A stretch of DNA of 64,000 nucleotides from Spirochaetota bacterium (GCA_016932015.1 JAFGDQ010000059.1:1-64000), one strand, 5' to 3'; positions 52,075 to 61,585 are shown, numbered from the stretch's first letter. Notes: a model not told the origin generated them from the letters alone. Made by a program: numbers and translations.

Positions 52075-52815
52075 TTATGTAATCCATTTTTTGTTTATGT
52101 TTTTAATACTGGCATAAAAAAGGATTAAGCAAAAGCATATGATTATTAAAAAATCCAGTCCAAGCGGCATTATATTTTTCCCGCTTACCGCACCCCGGAG
52201 AATATCAACACCATATGTAAGAGGAAAGACGTATGACAGAGGACGCAGGAAAAACGGAAGAGATGCTATTGGGAAAAACAGGCCGCAAAGAAATACCATG
52301 GGAAAACGCAGAAAATTGGAAAAGGTCTGGGCCTCAAAGACTTCACTGACTGTTACAGCAACAAAAAGTCCCAGAAACGCGGAAGCAATAGCTATCAGTA
52401 CAACCGCTGGTACTATAATCCCCCATGATACATTTGATAGATCTACAAGGAAGAGAGAAAAAATTACCGGAATCGCTGCGTTGACAGCCCCGAAAAAAAT
52501 TGCACCGGTTGTTTTTGCGAACATAAGAAAATTTAAAGAGACAGGAGCAAGCAGCAGTCTCTCAAAAGAACGCGCTTTTTTTTCAAACGTAACAGTAACA
52601 GCAAGCATTGAAGTAGTACCGAATAGCACTGAAATCGATATTACACCCGGGAGAAGGTCAAAAACATCCTCCACTCCCCTTCCGGTTTTTATGAAGAACA
52701 TTCCTATCCATGCTATCGGAAAAATAATTCCCCAGCTTATATTCGGCGGCTTCAGATAATAGGAGCGCATATCTTTCAGGAGTATATTCCAGAAAGCGAT
52801 CCATTTTTTTTTCAT
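52075..52815 (-). CDS. ABC-2 type transporter permease
   Basis: The 246-residue protein has about six membrane helices and the ABC-2 layout, with FLRFPMVFLCGLFFPIASLP near helix 5 as in exporters of the DrrB/YhhJ/NodJ type. It overlaps the ATPase gene by four bases, so both form one exporter. The substrate is unknown: drugs, polysaccharide or lipid are options. Confidence 0.88.
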   Translation of the reverse strand: MKKKWIAFWNILLKDMRSYYLKPPNISWGIIFPIAWIGMFFIKTGRGVEDVFDLLPGVISISVLFGTTSMLAVTVTFEKKARSFERLLLAPVSLNFLMFAKTTGAIFFGAVNAAIPVIFSLFLVDLSNVSWGIIVPAVVLIAIASAFLGLFVAVTVSEVFEAQTFSNFLRFPMVFLCGLFFPIASLPFFLRPLSYVFPLTYGVDILRGAVSGKNIMPLGLDFLIIICFCLILFYASIKNINKKWIT

Positions 52816-53816
52816 GCCTGGCCTCTCTTCTTGTCGGATTCCTTTCTTAAAATTTTCGCTTCAATACCTGTAACATTTACGAAAATATCTTCAAGCGTCG
52901 GCACCTGTCTTTTAGCTTCATTCAGTTCGATTCCATGTTCATCCAGAAGCCTGACAAACGGAGCAAGATGTATATCAGTACCGGCTTCAATTCTTATCTG
53001 ATCCGTTGAAACATATTGAAAATTAAAATCAGGAAAGGCATCTGCAAGAACAGCTGACGCTTTTCCGGCAGCACCCTGTACTGAGAGCAGCATAATCTGC
53101 TTTCCTTTTACGGGCTGCAGGAGATTTTCTACAGTATCTGTCCTGACAATTTTTCCGTTTACTATAAAAGCAATACGGTCACAAAGCCTTTCAGCTTCTT
53201 CAATATAATGAGTGGTAAGAAAAATAGTTGTTCCCTTCTCCGGCAGTTCCGAAATAAGCTGCCTTATCTGCCTCGCGCTTGCAACGTCAATGCCTGTTGT
53301 AGGTTCGTCAAGAAACAGAATCTGAGGATGATGAATAATGCCCGCAGCAATAGTCAGCTTCCTCTTCATTCCTTTGGAATAGCCTGCGAACTTTCTTCCG
53401 CCTGCCTGTTTGAGCCCGAAAAGGTCCAGAAGTTCCGCCGCACGCTTCTTTCTTTCCTCTTTTCGTATCCCGTAAAGTGATGCGCAGAAACAAAGATTAT
53501 CAAAGCCCGTAAGTTCGGGATAAAGATTGCTCTCATCAGGAACTATACCAATCAGATGCTGAGCCGCTTTAGGATTTTTTGTGCAGTCAAGACCTGCTAC
53601 ACTGATTCTTCCGGAATCAGCTCTTGAAAGACCTGTAAGAATATTAATAGTTGTGGTCTTCCCGGCTCCGTTCGGACCCAGAAAACCAAACACCTCTCTT
53701 TTATTAAGAAAAAAAGATACTTCATCAAGAGCAGTGATATCCCCGAATTTTTTCGTGAGTTTAACAGCGTCTATTAAAAATCCATCATTATTATCTTTAC
53801 TGATCATTTCCGGCAT
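52812..53816 (-). CDS. ABC transporter ATP-binding protein (DrrA/CcmA type)
   Basis: The 334-residue ATPase has Walker A GPNGAGKTTTINILTG, signature GYSKGMKRKLTIAAG, Walker B ILFLDEPTTGID and switch TTHYIEEAERLC, and a C-terminal extension (about 235-330) typical of DrrA-like exporters. It pairs with the overlapping permease. It stands 180 bases from the STAS-like gene, with no other partner. Confidence 0.92.
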   Translation of the reverse strand: MPEMISKDNNDGFLIDAVKLTKKFGDITALDEVSFFLNKREVFGFLGPNGAGKTTTINILTGLSRADSGRISVAGLDCTKNPKAAQHLIGIVPDESNLYPELTGFDNLCFCASLYGIRKEERKKRAAELLDLFGLKQAGGRKFAGYSKGMKRKLTIAAGIIHHPQILFLDEPTTGIDVASARQIRQLISELPEKGTTIFLTTHYIEEAERLCDRIAFIVNGKIVRTDTVENLLQPVKGKQIMLLSVQGAAGKASAVLADAFPDFNFQYVSTDQIRIEAGTDIHLAPFVRLLDEHGIELNEAKRQVPTLEDIFVNVTGIEAKILRKESDKKRGQA

Positions 53817-53996
53817 TATATAGTTTTTCCCGTCAGCATAAAGTTATATAACAAGCAATTATGCCTGTAAACATATAAAAGAAACAAAAATTTATCGCAT
53901 AGATAAAAAAAATCAGTACACTAAATATTTTTAAATTCTGATAAATTTATAAGGGTTAGATTAAAAAAAATATCTAATTTAAAGTAAATAGCAAGG

Positions 53997-54386
53997 CTAT
54001 TCATGCGAGTCTTCTTTAAATTGTTTATTCATTAAAGATTCAAGTTCATCTGAATAAGTAACAGCTTTCATTTTTATTTGATATGGTTTTGCCAGCAAAC
54101 ATATCAGCTTCGCCAGAAATAAAGTTTCTTTGGCCATTACCAGTGTGATATTTCCCTGAAATTGCTGCTTCATTGAGTTTATGGAATCTCTGATCGTGAA
54201 GATTTCCGGCGAAGTTGGAGTATATTTCATTTTTCGCAAATCAACAATTATGCTAAAATGGGATTCAAATTCAACATTAAACGCGACATCTCTCATAACC
54301 TGAATAATGGATGACAAATCAATTATTCCATCTGCTTCCACAACAGCTGTATTTTGATGAACAATTATCGTATGATTAAACGGCAT
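53997..54386 (-). CDS. STAS/SpoIIAA-like domain protein
   Basis: The 129-residue protein has the alternating strands and helices of the STAS / SpoIIAA-like fold: TAVVEADGIIDLSSIIQVMR, SIIVDLRKMKYTPTSPE, NITLVMAKETLFLAKLICLL. No conserved phospho-Ser (DSSG) is seen, so it is not a classical anti-sigma antagonist. Similar short proteins occur as stand-alone genes. The gene is leftward with an open 361-bp gap upstream (54387-54747). The role is unknown. Confidence 0.6.
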   Translation of the reverse strand: MPFNHTIIVHQNTAVVEADGIIDLSSIIQVMRDVAFNVEFESHFSIIVDLRKMKYTPTSPEIFTIRDSINSMKQQFQGNITLVMAKETLFLAKLICLLAKPYQIKMKAVTYSDELESLMNKQFKEDSHE

Positions 54387-54689
54387 TGGAGGTACCCTTT
54401 TAAAAAAATTATTTTTCCATTCTTTAATACAGGATACTTAAAAACTTTTTATGATGTCTTATTTATAAAGCAACACTTTACAGTATGTAGTTTCAGAAAA
54501 CAATTACTATTTTTCCAGTACTTGTTATTTATACTTCTTTATTGTATTTCTGTTTTTTCGTAACAATTCAGCTGTTATTAATCTATGAGAAAAATCCATT
54601 TATCCCCTGTTTTTTCTGAAAACCGGGAAATCTGTTTGACGAATAACAACTTCATAAACACACTTCTTCTATGTTATTGGAGTCTGCTA

Positions 54690-54716
54690 TTGCAGTACCT
54701 TTTAATCCGATACAAT
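54690..54716 (+). promoter_or_regulatory. Candidate promoter of the SDR-cupin operon
   Basis: TTGCAG (54690-54695) and TACAAT (54711-54716), 15 bases apart, lie about 30 bases before the SDR start; GAGGAAG serves as ribosome site. The rest of the 361-bp gap 54387-54747 shows nothing recognisable. Confidence 0.3.
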
Positions 54717-54747
54717 AACTTAAATATTAAAACGAGGAAGAAAACAT

Positions 54748-55551
54748 ATGTTTAAGACTACACCTATTCCAAATATGACAAACGCATTTGATGTCAGCGG
54801 CAAAAATGTCGTTATTACAGGCGGAAACCGCGGTATAGGCAAAGGTATATCCGCAGCTTTCGCGCAGAGTGGAGCAAATGTTGTTATTTTATGCCGGAAT
54901 CAGGAAAGCGGCTTAAAGGTTGTTGAAGAGCTTAACGAGTCCGGCGGAAAACACGCTTGCTTTAAATGCGATATTGCGGACATGAGCAGTGTACAGGCAG
55001 CTGTTAAAGAAGTCTTCAATTTCTTTGACCATGTTGATGTTCTTGTAAATAATGCCGGAGTAGCAACTACAACTCCGTTCCTCAGCAAAGATGGACTTAA
55101 CGAATGGCATCGTGTAATCAATACCGACCTTCACGGCGTTGCCAATGTCATTTATGAAATTGCTCCTTCAATGCGCGACAAGGGACTCGGAGGCAGCATT
55201 ATAAATATTTCATCTGTTGGAGGCCAGCGCGTAAGCGGTTCAAAACATCATCATAATGCACCTTACAACGCTGCGAAAGCAGGCCTTGATATCTTTTCAA
55301 AATATCTTGCTGTTGTACTGGGAGATAATGGAATCCGTGTTAACGTTATTGCTCCGGGCCCGACTCATTCAGACCTTGACAAGGATCTGCCGCCGAGCGC
55401 AATTGAAACAATCGAAAAGGATTTGCCTGCACACAGATTCGGTGAGCCTATTGAGATTGGAGCATTCTGTGTTTTTCTTGCCAGCAACGCCGGATGCCAG
55501 ATAACAGGCTGCGTACTGCCTCATGACGGCGGACTTCTCTGTGTTGTTTAA
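54748..55551 (+). CDS. Short-chain dehydrogenase/reductase
   Basis: The 267-residue classical SDR has a TGGNRGIGKGI cofactor loop, NNAGVA, catalytic Ser in IINISSVGG and YNAAK (Tyr-x3-Lys), and RVNVIAPGPTHSD. The segment ANVVILCRNQESG after the first strand has Arg at a position that suits NADP. The substrate is unknown. The gene is followed by a cupin-like gene 24 bases later; the two probably form an operon, as in other genomes where an SDR sits beside a small sugar- or polyol-handling protein. Confidence 0.9.
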   Translation: MFKTTPIPNMTNAFDVSGKNVVITGGNRGIGKGISAAFAQSGANVVILCRNQESGLKVVEELNESGGKHACFKCDIADMSSVQAAVKEVFNFFDHVDVLVNNAGVATTTPFLSKDGLNEWHRVINTDLHGVANVIYEIAPSMRDKGLGGSIINISSVGGQRVSGSKHHHNAPYNAAKAGLDIFSKYLAVVLGDNGIRVNVIAPGPTHSDLDKDLPPSAIETIEKDLPAHRFGEPIEIGAFCVFLASNAGCQITGCVLPHDGGLLCVV

Positions 55552-55575
55552 AAATTTCTAACAGGAGACAATAAA

Positions 55576-56427
55576 ATGTCCAATGCGAAATACTTCGCTT
55601 TAGCCGAACCGGATGCAAAAGGCGTAATTCCGCCTGTTTCAGACGACACACGCGCTGAAATTGTAACAATGGATAAAACTTTTTTCGAAGGCTGTATTTT
55701 CAGTAATGCCAACTGGATTAAAAAACCATTTAAACGTGAAGGATTATTTAAGCATAATTCTGACGTACTTTTAATGTTTATAGGCGGTAATTATCAGGAC
55801 CCTGAAAATCTGAATGCTGAAATAGAGCTGTGGATTGAAAACGATAAGCTTGTTTTAAACAGAACCTGCATAGTATTTGTACCCGCAGGTGCGGCCTACG
55901 GCAATATGGAAGTAAGGAACGTTTCGAAACCGGTATTCAATTATATGTGCCATGTTAATACTGACACATATGAAGAGATTCCGGCTGAAGCAACTGCAGC
56001 TCCGGGGACTTATGCAGATAACCGGGTTGAGAAATACGCACCTGTAGACGGAAAACTGCCGTCAGCTCCTGAAGGGTTTCTCACATTACTGCTATGGATT
56101 GACGGTAAAAAACTCAGCGGTGCGCCGTATCTTGAATCCGTGTGGTTCAAGACTTCAAATGACACAGGCCCTGAAAATCACACACATGATTTTGACGAGT
56201 TTATCGGGTTCTTCGGTTCAGATCCTGATCATCCCGATGATCTCGGCGCGGAGCTTTCATTTGAAATAGGCGATGAAACAATAACAGTTACCAAAAGCTG
56301 TCTGGTTTATGTTCCCAGAGGCCTTGGCCACAGCCCGATACTGGTTCCGAAACTGGAACGTCCGATCATACACTTCTCAGGCGGCAACGGCGGCGATTAT
56401 ATCAGAAAAGGCAGTGACCAGTTTTAG
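55576..56427 (+). CDS. Duplicated cupin-like protein
   Basis: The 283-residue protein contains two similar halves. In the first, HNSDVLLMFIGGNYQDPENL, ELWIENDKLVL and CIVFVPAGAAYGNMEV; in the second, HTHDFDEFIGFFGSDPDHP, LSFEIGDETI and CLVYVPRGLGHSP. This is an internal duplication of a cupin-like barrel. Metal-type histidines (HTHDFDE) are kept only in the second half, so one half may be active and the other structural. It follows the SDR gene. The function is unknown; it may act on the SDR product. Confidence 0.6.
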   Translation: MSNAKYFALAEPDAKGVIPPVSDDTRAEIVTMDKTFFEGCIFSNANWIKKPFKREGLFKHNSDVLLMFIGGNYQDPENLNAEIELWIENDKLVLNRTCIVFVPAGAAYGNMEVRNVSKPVFNYMCHVNTDTYEEIPAEATAAPGTYADNRVEKYAPVDGKLPSAPEGFLTLLLWIDGKKLSGAPYLESVWFKTSNDTGPENHTHDFDEFIGFFGSDPDHPDDLGAELSFEIGDETITVTKSCLVYVPRGLGHSPILVPKLERPIIHFSGGNGGDYIRKGSDQF

Positions 56428-56462
56428 TTAGTATGCGATAAAATTATTACCGAGAATATATC

Positions 56463-56505
56463 ATAAGCAAAGACGCGGAATACTGCATACTGCGTCTCTG
56501 CTTAT
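56463..56505. terminator. Hairpin terminator between convergent genes
   Basis: ATAAGCAAAGACGC (56463-56476) pairs with GCGTCTCTGCTTAT (56492-56505), one bulge, followed by TTATATTTA. It lies between the end of the cupin gene and the end of the GAF gene and can serve both strands. Confidence 0.6.
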
Positions 56506-56511
56506 ATTTAC

Positions 56512-56579
56512 TAATTCAACTTGACTGACTTTTTACTTTAATCTTTGTAATTGAGCAGTTAAATATATAGAATTTATCT
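56512..56579 (+). repeat. Dispersed 64-bp repeat, copy B
   Basis: It aligns to 10731-10794 without gaps, about 46 of 64 identical by eye. The ends TTCAACTTGACTGAC and TTAAATATATAGAATTT are shared and the middle is different. Here it lies between convergent gene ends, so a promoter role for these genes is unlikely; it is a dispersed element or relic. Confidence 0.5.
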
Positions 56580-56587
56580 TAAATATT

Positions 56588-57349
56588 TCATTCATCTTCA
56601 TTCTTCTTATTTAAATTTATTATCCTGTCATAATAATCGGGGTAAACCTCTCTAAGACAATCAGGACACAGACCGCGGGCAATCTCAGCTTTCCTGTGTC
56701 CGGTTATATAGTTTTCAAAGTATGCCCGGAATCCTTCATCATCCTGAACCTTTTTACATCTTGAACATAACGGAGCCAGTCCGCTCAAAGCCTGTATTTT
56801 TGACATTGCCAGGTCAAACAAAACAGTCTTCTCTTTTAAGAGGCCTGATTGTCTGCTGTTATGCAATGCAATTGCTGTGAGTTCTGCAAACGCAGATGCA
56901 ATTTCCGCATCGTCATCTGTAAAGTCGGCAGGTTTGTTAGCAAGCGTAATTATTCCTGCAGTCTTACCCTGAATATTCACGGGAGCGAATATCACATTCC
57001 GGAGAATGATATGGCCGTAAGGCATAAAGCTTCCCCATTCGCTGTTCATAAAATCATTTTCATAAACTGTCCGATGAGTCGTATATGCAAGAGACTGAAG
57101 ACCGCGTATTGACATAGGTAAACTAGTATCTGCGGAACAGTCCATTCCTCCTGATTCAAGAAAAAGAATTTCATTTTCTTTCCCATTCCCACGCAGAAGA
57201 GCAATGTATCCGGATTCGGCTCCCGTAGCTTCACAGCAGTAATCAAAAATTATGCGTGCGGTTTCGTCGAAGGTATGTTTTCTGAGTATCATATGTGCTG
57301 CTTTAATAAACGCCTGCAGTTTTATGTCAGCTGTAATGTTATTCTGCAT
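56588..57349 (-). CDS. GAF-domain protein with C-terminal zinc-type motif
   Basis: The 253-residue protein has a GAF domain (about 10-160, IFDYCCEATGAESGYIALL, IFAPVNIQGKTAGIITLANK) and a C-terminal CSRCKKVQDDEGFRAY ... RGLCPDCLREVYPDYY segment with four cysteines, as seen at the ends of certain sensor proteins. GAF domains bind small ligands such as cyclic nucleotides or heme. Without any output domain it may act through protein contacts. It stands alone. Confidence 0.8.
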   Translation of the reverse strand: MQNNITADIKLQAFIKAAHMILRKHTFDETARIIFDYCCEATGAESGYIALLRGNGKENEILFLESGGMDCSADTSLPMSIRGLQSLAYTTHRTVYENDFMNSEWGSFMPYGHIILRNVIFAPVNIQGKTAGIITLANKPADFTDDDAEIASAFAELTAIALHNSRQSGLLKEKTVLFDLAMSKIQALSGLAPLCSRCKKVQDDEGFRAYFENYITGHRKAEIARGLCPDCLREVYPDYYDRIINLNKKNEDE

Positions 57350-57504
57350 CTAATGGTATCCAAAAATATAAAAATTTAAATCAGTATAATTAAAAATAAA
57401 AGGAAAGTCAATTACAACAGCATAACGGATGGATATGGAGGATGCTTCTCATATTACTCTCCATTATTGTGTAACAACTGCAGCAGTAAAGAAATCAAAA
57501 TTTA

Positions 57505-58509
57505 TTAATCTCCGGGAAGCCTGCCTGCCATCAGCTCCGAGATTGCTTTTGTTGCTTCAATTTTGCCGAGAATTATTTTTAAAATTGCGGTTATAGGAAC
57601 AGCCAGAAACATGCCGGGAATACCCCAGACAAGTCCCCAGAACATAAGAAAAATCAATACAGTAACAGGATGCAGATCCATCCGTTCCCCCATCAGCTTC
57701 GGCTCAAGAAAATTGCCGATTATAAACTGAACCGTAGCTGAAATTATCAGGATTAATAATAGTCTGATTCCGAATCCGTATTGAATTAATACTACAGGAA
57801 GCGGCAGAATTGAAGCAATTACAGAACCAATACTGGGAATAAAATTAAAAAGAAATGTGAGTACCGCGAAAAGAAACGGCATTTCAACTCTGAAAAAAAA
57901 TAAAACAAAAAAGACTATAACTGCAGTTACAAGTGAGGTAAATAATTTTGTTACGGCATATCTTGAAATACTGCGCTTAATCTGGAATATAAATTTATTT
58001 TCCTTTTCCCCGGATCTGGTCTCCCCGAGAAGGAAGAAAAGAAGAAAAACAATAACCAGCACTGAATATCCTAAAGTACTGCCTGCGGCTAAAGTAATAT
58101 TGCCTGCCATTGAAAAAAGTGATAAATTTTTAATCTGCGTATCAAGCGATAAATCAAAATCATATCCTAATGACCCGGCTGTGTCACGAATCCAGCTGAC
58201 AAATTCTAAAATCCTGTTTTTATAAATAGCAGCATCACTGAAAAAATCATTAAACGATCCTCCAATGAAAAATCCTGTCAGAACTGTAAATATTATAATA
58301 GTTAAAAAAATTACTATAACAATGATAATTCCCGGAAGCTTTAACCTTGTTTTTAACAGGATTATCAAAGGGGTAAGTAATGTATAAATGAAAAAAGCTA
58401 TTACCAACGGAACAAGTACAGTTTTTGTATAAATCAAAGCAGCAGTTATTGCAATGGAGGCAATAATAAGAAGGCAGACATTATTTATTTTTTCATATTT
58501 TTCGTTCAT
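57505..58509 (-). CDS. AI-2E family transporter
   Basis: The 334-residue protein has about eight membrane helices and the AI-2E (PF01594-type) pattern, including FNFIPSIGSVIASILPLPV and the PVTVLIFLMFWGLVWGIPGMFLAVP segment. Members export small molecules or act as sodium/proton antiporters; the autoinducer name is historical. No partner gene; substrate unknown. Confidence 0.88.
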   Translation of the reverse strand: MNEKYEKINNVCLLIIASIAITAALIYTKTVLVPLVIAFFIYTLLTPLIILLKTRLKLPGIIIVIVIFLTIIIFTVLTGFFIGGSFNDFFSDAAIYKNRILEFVSWIRDTAGSLGYDFDLSLDTQIKNLSLFSMAGNITLAAGSTLGYSVLVIVFLLFFLLGETRSGEKENKFIFQIKRSISRYAVTKLFTSLVTAVIVFFVLFFFRVEMPFLFAVLTFLFNFIPSIGSVIASILPLPVVLIQYGFGIRLLLILIISATVQFIIGNFLEPKLMGERMDLHPVTVLIFLMFWGLVWGIPGMFLAVPITAILKIILGKIEATKAISELMAGRLPGD

Positions 58510-58765
58510 ATTACCTTTATGATAAAGTTATGATAATGATCATACACTTATAATCTCTAAACAAAAGAATTGAAATTTATTTGTTTTAATAGCAGAATTA
58601 TTAATCTAAATAATTATTAAAAGTATTATTTTTATTTATTTATCAATCAGGTAAAAAATGTGGGTATATAGAATAAACACTCATACGGCTATTTTCAAAA
58701 TAAAATCCAAAAATTTGATCAGAAAGCAAATTTGAATATTTTTGTATTTATGGAAGTTTGGCGGA

Positions 58766-60151
58766 TTATAATTTTTTTACAACAATCAGTGTAAAGTCAT
58801 CATCAATGTCTTTTTCATCAAGAAAATTGTAAAAACGGTTCACAATAAAATCCATTAATTCTTTCGCAGTACCGTCCGGAGCCTGTTTATAGGATTCAAT
58901 CAGCCGTTCTGTCCCATATCTGCATTTATCATGATTATTTGTTTCTGTTATACAGTCAGTATACATTAAGATCGAATCTCCCTTTTCCGGAGTTACTTTT
59001 GCAGATTTATATGCTGAAACAGCATCAATAAGGCCAATCGGCGGAAATTTGTTTCCCGGTACAATGTTGGATATGTTCTCAACATTCTTCGTTGAATTAC
59101 TCTTATACAGAATATCAGGATGCCCCGCATTAATATATTCAAAATATTCGCCCGTAAGTCGAATCATGATACCTGTAATATACATGCTAATCTGATTAAG
59201 CTCTTTTCTTAATGTATAGTCGGCAATTTCAATCACCCGCTCCAGAGGATCATTTCTGAATTTATTAAAATACCTTGAAAAAACAGGTTTTGCGAGTATG
59301 GTTATAAGGCCTGACGCGATTCCATGCCCGGATACGTCAAATAAAGACAATCCTGACAAGATATTGTTTTCATAATAAAAATCATAAAAGTCACCCGACA
59401 CGCCATATCTCGGCCTGTAGGAAAGGGCGATATCCCAGTCCGCATTACTGACCGGTTCAGCAGGGAGCAGTGTTTTTTGAATATCATAAGCAAGTTCAAG
59501 TTCAATTTTTGCCATTTTATGGTTATGCTCAAGCTCCTTATTAAGAGAGACAAGCCTGTTGTTCGCATCCTCAAGGTAATTTTTCGATTCGTTCAGTTCC
59601 TTATTTTTTTTATGAATATGATTAGCTATAATTGAAAGAATGACAGCTGAAGGAAGAAAACATGCGGCAAAAAATACATCATAAGTAAAATTCCCTGTGT
59701 GCCCTTCACTATATACGGACAGATATGCTGCTATAAGATAAACAATGACAGTACTGACAGACATAATCAGGGATTGAATGATATTTGTGTAAGTAAGAAC
59801 AATCGTTATTGCAAGCAATGAACTGAAAAGAGCAAATATTCGAAAATCATACAGGAGATAAACCCATACTCCGTACATTGCCAGATAAGCAATAAGATGC
59901 CATATAAATAAATATTTTTCAAAAGTCGGGCCGTATGTTTTTTTTGCCAGCACCACTATTATAAACAATGCTGACCAGGCTATAACAACCGTCGCTATCA
60001 GCAGCAGGTCAAATAGTGATATAGCTGTGAGGTGGAGCAATCGCGCAGCGGCAGTTTCAATAAAAACTAAAATATATCCTAGCAGTACTAACATACTGCC
60101 CCAAAGCACATATTTCAGCATATTATTATCGGATCTGTAGGAAATCAGCAT
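58766..60151 (-). CDS. Membrane SpoIIE/RsbU-type serine phosphatase
   Basis: The 461-residue protein has six membrane helices in the first 190 residues, a coiled linker and a PP2C-like SpoIIE domain (about 210-461): IQKTLLPAEP, SGDFYDFYYEN, LFDVSGHGIASGL, INAGHPDILY and DDDFTLIVVKK. Metal-binding Asp residues are present, so it should dephosphorylate an anti-sigma antagonist or STAS protein. The STAS-like protein at 53997 is a possible but unproven target. Start is uncertain: M1 and M11 both lack a good ribosome site. Confidence 0.88.
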   Translation of the reverse strand: MLISYRSDNNMLKYVLWGSMLVLLGYILVFIETAAARLLHLTAISLFDLLLIATVVIAWSALFIIVVLAKKTYGPTFEKYLFIWHLIAYLAMYGVWVYLLYDFRIFALFSSLLAITIVLTYTNIIQSLIMSVSTVIVYLIAAYLSVYSEGHTGNFTYDVFFAACFLPSAVILSIIANHIHKKNKELNESKNYLEDANNRLVSLNKELEHNHKMAKIELELAYDIQKTLLPAEPVSNADWDIALSYRPRYGVSGDFYDFYYENNILSGLSLFDVSGHGIASGLITILAKPVFSRYFNKFRNDPLERVIEIADYTLRKELNQISMYITGIMIRLTGEYFEYINAGHPDILYKSNSTKNVENISNIVPGNKFPPIGLIDAVSAYKSAKVTPEKGDSILMYTDCITETNNHDKCRYGTERLIESYKQAPDGTAKELMDFIVNRFYNFLDEKDIDDDFTLIVVKKL

Positions 60152-60481
60152 ATAATTATATCCAGAATATAATACGAAAATAAAACAGCAATAGAAAGGC
60201 TGGATAAAGCACTTGTAATTTATATTTTTACTGTTTTTTATATATACTTTAATTTAAAGTACCATATTAAAATATATCAATTAACAATCCTCGACAAGTC
60301 CGATTTTATTTTTTTCCTGCTTTATAATAAATATGACTGTATTTTTTCTGCATACTGGAACAAAAAGCTGAATGAAATAGAATTTGTCAATTATCCGGTA
60401 TTTTTTTGATTGAGGAAAATTATATACGGATTTCTTTAAAAGGAAGTTATTTAATATCAGGATAGAATTTAATTATTATGA
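60152..60481. other. Gap without recognised features (330 bp)
   Basis: AT-rich sequence between the nrdG stop and the phosphatase start. A TTTAATTTAAAG stretch and TATAAT-like words occur but no complete promoter, hairpin or repeat could be supported. Confidence 0.4.
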
Positions 60482-61174
60482 TCAGCGGATTACAACCTGT
60501 TCTAAATATCCTCTGCACAGTTCGGCAAAAGATTCAATCATGTCCACAGGAGTTCTTTCTGCAGTTCTCAGATCCTTCCCGGGAAGATTATCCCTTGGAA
60601 TAAATGTCTGAAGTACAAATTTTCTGACACCGATCAGTTCCGAACATATTTTCTTTATATCTTCTTCAGTGTGAATCCCGGGAACTACAGTTGTTCTGAT
60701 CTCATATTCTACACTGCCTTTTTTAAGAAGATTCAGGCTCTGCGCTATGGATACTTTGTCAATATCTACACCTGTAACAACAGGGTACCTGTCAGCAGAT
60801 ATCTTGTAATCCATTGCAACGTAATCACAATACTGCATAACTTTATCAAGCATATCCGGAAAACTGCCCTGCGTATCCAGCTTGATGTCCATTCCCGTCT
60901 TCTTAATATAAGACAATGTTTCAGGCAGTGCTTTCTGCAGAGTAGGCTCGCCGCCTGTAATACATATACCGTCTATCCAGTTATCCCCTGCTTTTTCAAG
61001 AATCGTCCCCAACTGTTCAAAAGTCATATTATTGTCTTTTACAGGAATCAATTCCGGATTATGGCAGTAACAGCATCTGAAATTGCACCCCTGTGTAAAA
61101 AAGACAAGGGCTATTCGCCCTTCAAAGTCAATTGTTGATTCTGTTTTCTGATATGTAAAAACAGCGGATTTCAT
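60482..61174 (-). CDS. nrdG: Anaerobic ribonucleotide reductase activating protein
   Basis: The 230-residue radical-SAM enzyme carries the CxxxCxxC cluster motif in QGCNFRCCYCHNPEL (residues 29-43) and a GGEPTLQ glycine motif for SAM binding. It makes the glycyl radical on NrdD. It lies five bases after the glutaredoxin-like gene and about 410 bases from nrdD on the same strand, so all three form one operon. It is somewhat longer than minimal NrdG (about 155), being of the NrdG2 or PflA-like size class. Confidence 0.9.
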   Translation of the reverse strand: MKSAVFTYQKTESTIDFEGRIALVFFTQGCNFRCCYCHNPELIPVKDNNMTFEQLGTILEKAGDNWIDGICITGGEPTLQKALPETLSYIKKTGMDIKLDTQGSFPDMLDKVMQYCDYVAMDYKISADRYPVVTGVDIDKVSIAQSLNLLKKGSVEYEIRTTVVPGIHTEEDIKKICSELIGVRKFVLQTFIPRDNLPGKDLRTAERTPVDMIESFAELCRGYLEQVVIR

Positions 61175-61179
61175 GAATA

Positions 61180-61569
61180 TCAGGATATTGTCTGCGCCAG
61201 AGACATAAGCTCTTTTATATTCTCTGTCCCGATAACCGGATTATCCATAGAATAATCAGTCTCAAGCTGCAGATAGTAGGAAGCGGTTTTTCCGGAAGTA
61301 TTCGTGCTGTATTCCGGATTCGGTATTTTTATATAGGAATTTCTTTCCTTGTTGAATTTCATGATCTGAAGAGCGGGAATTCTCTGTCCGTTTACTGTCT
61401 CGGAAAGAGCATACGCCTGCATTCCTTCAACAGTGGAAAGGTTCTGATAATCCATATCAAAGTCATTGCGGCTTTTCTCTTCCTTAAGAATCATGCCAAC
61501 ATCTTTTTTTAACTGAACGCATTTTTCGCATCCGTTCTTTCCATATATTACAATAAGATATTTTTTCAA
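61180..61569 (-). CDS. Glutaredoxin-like protein of the nrd operon
   Basis: The 129-residue protein starts with a strand and a CxxC (YGKNGCEKCVQLKK), as in glutaredoxin and NrdH, but is longer and the rest diverges (YQNLSTVEGMQAYALSETV, GQRIPALQIMKFN holding the likely cis-Pro in RIPAL). Position between nrdD and nrdG implies it is the electron donor to the reductase, taking the place of formate. The donor-reductase chain (possibly the fused thioredoxin reductase) is elsewhere. Confidence 0.75.
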   Translation of the reverse strand: MKKYLIVIYGKNGCEKCVQLKKDVGMILKEEKSRNDFDMDYQNLSTVEGMQAYALSETVNGQRIPALQIMKFNKERNSYIKIPNPEYSTNTSGKTASYYLQLETDYSMDNPVIGTENIKELMSLAQTIS

Positions 61570-61585
61570 ATTACTTGCCTCCTGA

